Source: Prevotella herbatica
GTDB taxonomy: Bacteria > Bacteroidota > Bacteroidia > Bacteroidales > Bacteroidaceae
Reading direction: 5' to 3'
DNA: 64,000 nt
NCBI RefSeq assembly: GCF_017347605.1
Contig: NZ_AP024484.1
Span: forward strand, 2,013,501 to 2,077,500
The position numbers and the translations under genes were made by a program. The notes beneath the pieces were generated by a model. The model did not search any database. It saw nothing but the letters and a program-made list of their open reading frames with translations, and was not told where the DNA came from. The first letter of the stretch is position 1. The number at the start of each line of letters is the position of its first letter. Below, one piece after another: positions 62,725-64,000 of the stretch.

Positions 62725-64000
62725 ATGGGAAATCCAAAAGCATTTCTATCCGTGCCACGTAAAGAGGCAGGATATAGACCAATCCACGATAGAATCCATG
62801 ACTATGGTGAAGTGGAACAAACACTTAACAGTAACGACCGCCGAACACAAGCTTCACGCTGTATGGACTGCGGTGTCCCATTCTGTCATTGGGCTTGTCC
62901 ATTAGGTAACAAACCACCAGAGTGGAATGATGCCTTGTTCAAAGGCGATTGGCAGCTTGCATATGAATTGCTGACCACAGATAATGACTTTCCTGAGTTT
63001 ACAGGACGTATTTGTCCTGCATTGTGCGAGAAGGCCTGCGTGTTGAATCTTATGGACCACAATCCTACGACAAACCGCGAAGATGAGTGTGCAATTATTG
63101 AGCATGCATTCTCTGAAGACTACGTGCAGCCACGCATCCCAAGTCGCAACGGAAAGACGGTGGCTGTGATTGGTGGAGGTCCTGCTGGACTTGCTGCTTC
63201 AACACGACTGAATCAGCTTGGTTACAAGGTCACAGTTTTTGAAGCTTGTGAGAGTGCTGGTGGATTGCTTAGATATGGTATTCCTAACTTTAAGCTGAAC
63301 AAAGCTATCATAGATCGTAGAATTGCTCTTCTTGAAGCTGAAGGTATAGAATTTAAGTACAATCAGAATATAGACTCAACAAAATTGCCTAAGGGTTATG
63401 ATGCTTATGTTGTTGCCACAGGTACACCAACGGCTCGTGATTTAAGTATTCCTGGGCGCGAACTCAATGGTGTTTACTTAGCCCTTGAAATGCTTTCACA
63501 ACAAAATAGAGTCCTTGCAGGAATGCAGTTCAAAAATAATGAACTAGTAAATGCTAAGGGTAAAGATGTTCTTGTGATTGGTGGTGGTGATACTGGTAGT
63601 GACTGTATTGGAACAGCTAACAGACAAGGTGCTAAAAGTGTAACACAGATAGAGATTATGCCTAAGCCTCCTGTTGGACCTGAAGATCCAAATAGTCCAT
63701 GGCCTAATTGGCCTCGCACAATGAAGACAACATCAAGTCATGAGGAAGGATGCACACGTCGTTGGAATATTAACTCATTGGAATTCCTCGGTAAAGATGG
63801 AAAACTTACAGGAGTAAAAGTACAGGAAATAACATGGGAACCCAACCCTGAAGGAGGGCGTCCAATAATGAAGCCTGTTGGAAAACCTGAGATAATAAAG
63901 GCTGACATGGTATTGCTGGCAATGGGATTCTTAAAGCCACAGCATCCGCAGTTCCAAGACAATGTTTTCGTTGTTGGAGATGCTGCCAATGGTGCAAGTC
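62725..64000 (+). CDS. gltD: Glutamate synthase, small subunit (3' end outside window)
   Basis: The frame from ATG at 62725 (MGNPKAFLSVPRKEAGYRP) is open to the window end, giving ~425 residues of an expected ~450. It has the N-terminal Cys clusters for 4Fe-4S centres (CMDCGVPFCHWACP and CPALCEKAC), the FAD site VIGGGPAGLAA and the NADPH site VIGGGDTGSDC. It passes electrons from NADPH to GltB. The last visible residues (VFVVGDAANGAS) lie in the second FAD motif, so only ~20-30 residues are missing. Confidence 0.96.
   Translation, partial: MGNPKAFLSVPRKEAGYRPIHDRIHDYGEVEQTLNSNDRRTQASRCMDCGVPFCHWACPLGNKPPEWNDALFKGDWQLAYELLTTDNDFPEFTGRICPALCEKACVLNLMDHNPTTNREDECAIIEHAFSEDYVQPRIPSRNGKTVAVIGGGPAGLAASTRLNQLGYKVTVFEACESAGGLLRYGIPNFKLNKAIIDRRIALLEAEGIEFKYNQNIDSTKLPKGYDAYVVATGTPTARDLSIPGRELNGVYLALEMLSQQNRVLAGMQFKNNELVNAKGKDVLVIGGGDTGSDCIGTANRQGAKSVTQIEIMPKPPVGPEDPNSPWPNWPRTMKTTSSHEEGCTRRWNINSLEFLGKDGKLTGVKVQEITWEPNPEGGRPIMKPVGKPEIIKADMVLLAMGFLKPQHPQFQDNVFVVGDAANGAS

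Overview
The window looks like chromosomal DNA of a Prevotella-like member of the Bacteroidales. The evidence is moderate AT richness, many TAnnTTTG -7 promoter boxes, SusC/SusD pairs, a one-protein hybrid two-component regulator (HTCS), type IX secretion genes (porU, porV) and the Bacteroidetes-type gene DUF4290. No rRNA, tRNA, CRISPR array, transposase or integrase was seen.

Layout. (1) 1-6056: glycan-degrading enzymes. These are a truncated possible GH92 tail, a secreted fusion of a histidine acid phosphatase with a GH92 alpha-mannosidase, and a convergent GH97 enzyme. (2) 6302-12995, minus strand: a Bax-inhibitor-1-like membrane protein, then an operon of FAH-family hydrolase, porU, porV and ispF. 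(3) 13126-36491: a large polysaccharide utilisation locus (PUL) with a GH43 galactanase-like enzyme, three susC/susD pairs, a discoidin-type surface lipoprotein, a GH16 lipoprotein and an HTCS regulator. Three promoters in it share 14-bp direct repeats spaced exactly 21 bp apart. A 64-bp direct repeat brackets the first susC/susD pair. The GH43 plus GH16 combination suggests a beta-1,3-linked galactan (type II arabinogalactan-like) target; this is an inference. (4) 36509-49990: accessory island. It holds a candidate structured RNA, a small membrane protein, two tiny ORFs (one a 'smalltalk'-type protein), an HU-like protein, a 181-bp nested palindrome, a type III restriction-modification pair in res-mod order, three tightly coupled unknown genes, and a replication-like module (DUF3127 SSB-like, unknown, VirE-N/DUF3987) that ends in a third copy of the palindrome's 32-bp arm. 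(5) 50051-64000: housekeeping. Minus strand: yicC, gmk, nadD. Plus strand: tsaB, DUF4290, murA, rimM, dxr, rseP as one operon, then gltB and the start of gltD.

Best candidates for something undescribed: the three overlapping unknown genes at 43911-46168, where two neighbours share an NVFNGxV...F..P motif at the C-terminus of one and the N-terminus of the next, resembling paired amyloid-signalling motifs; the island bounded by the 32-bp repeats; and the shared operator architecture plus recombination-prone repeats of the PUL.
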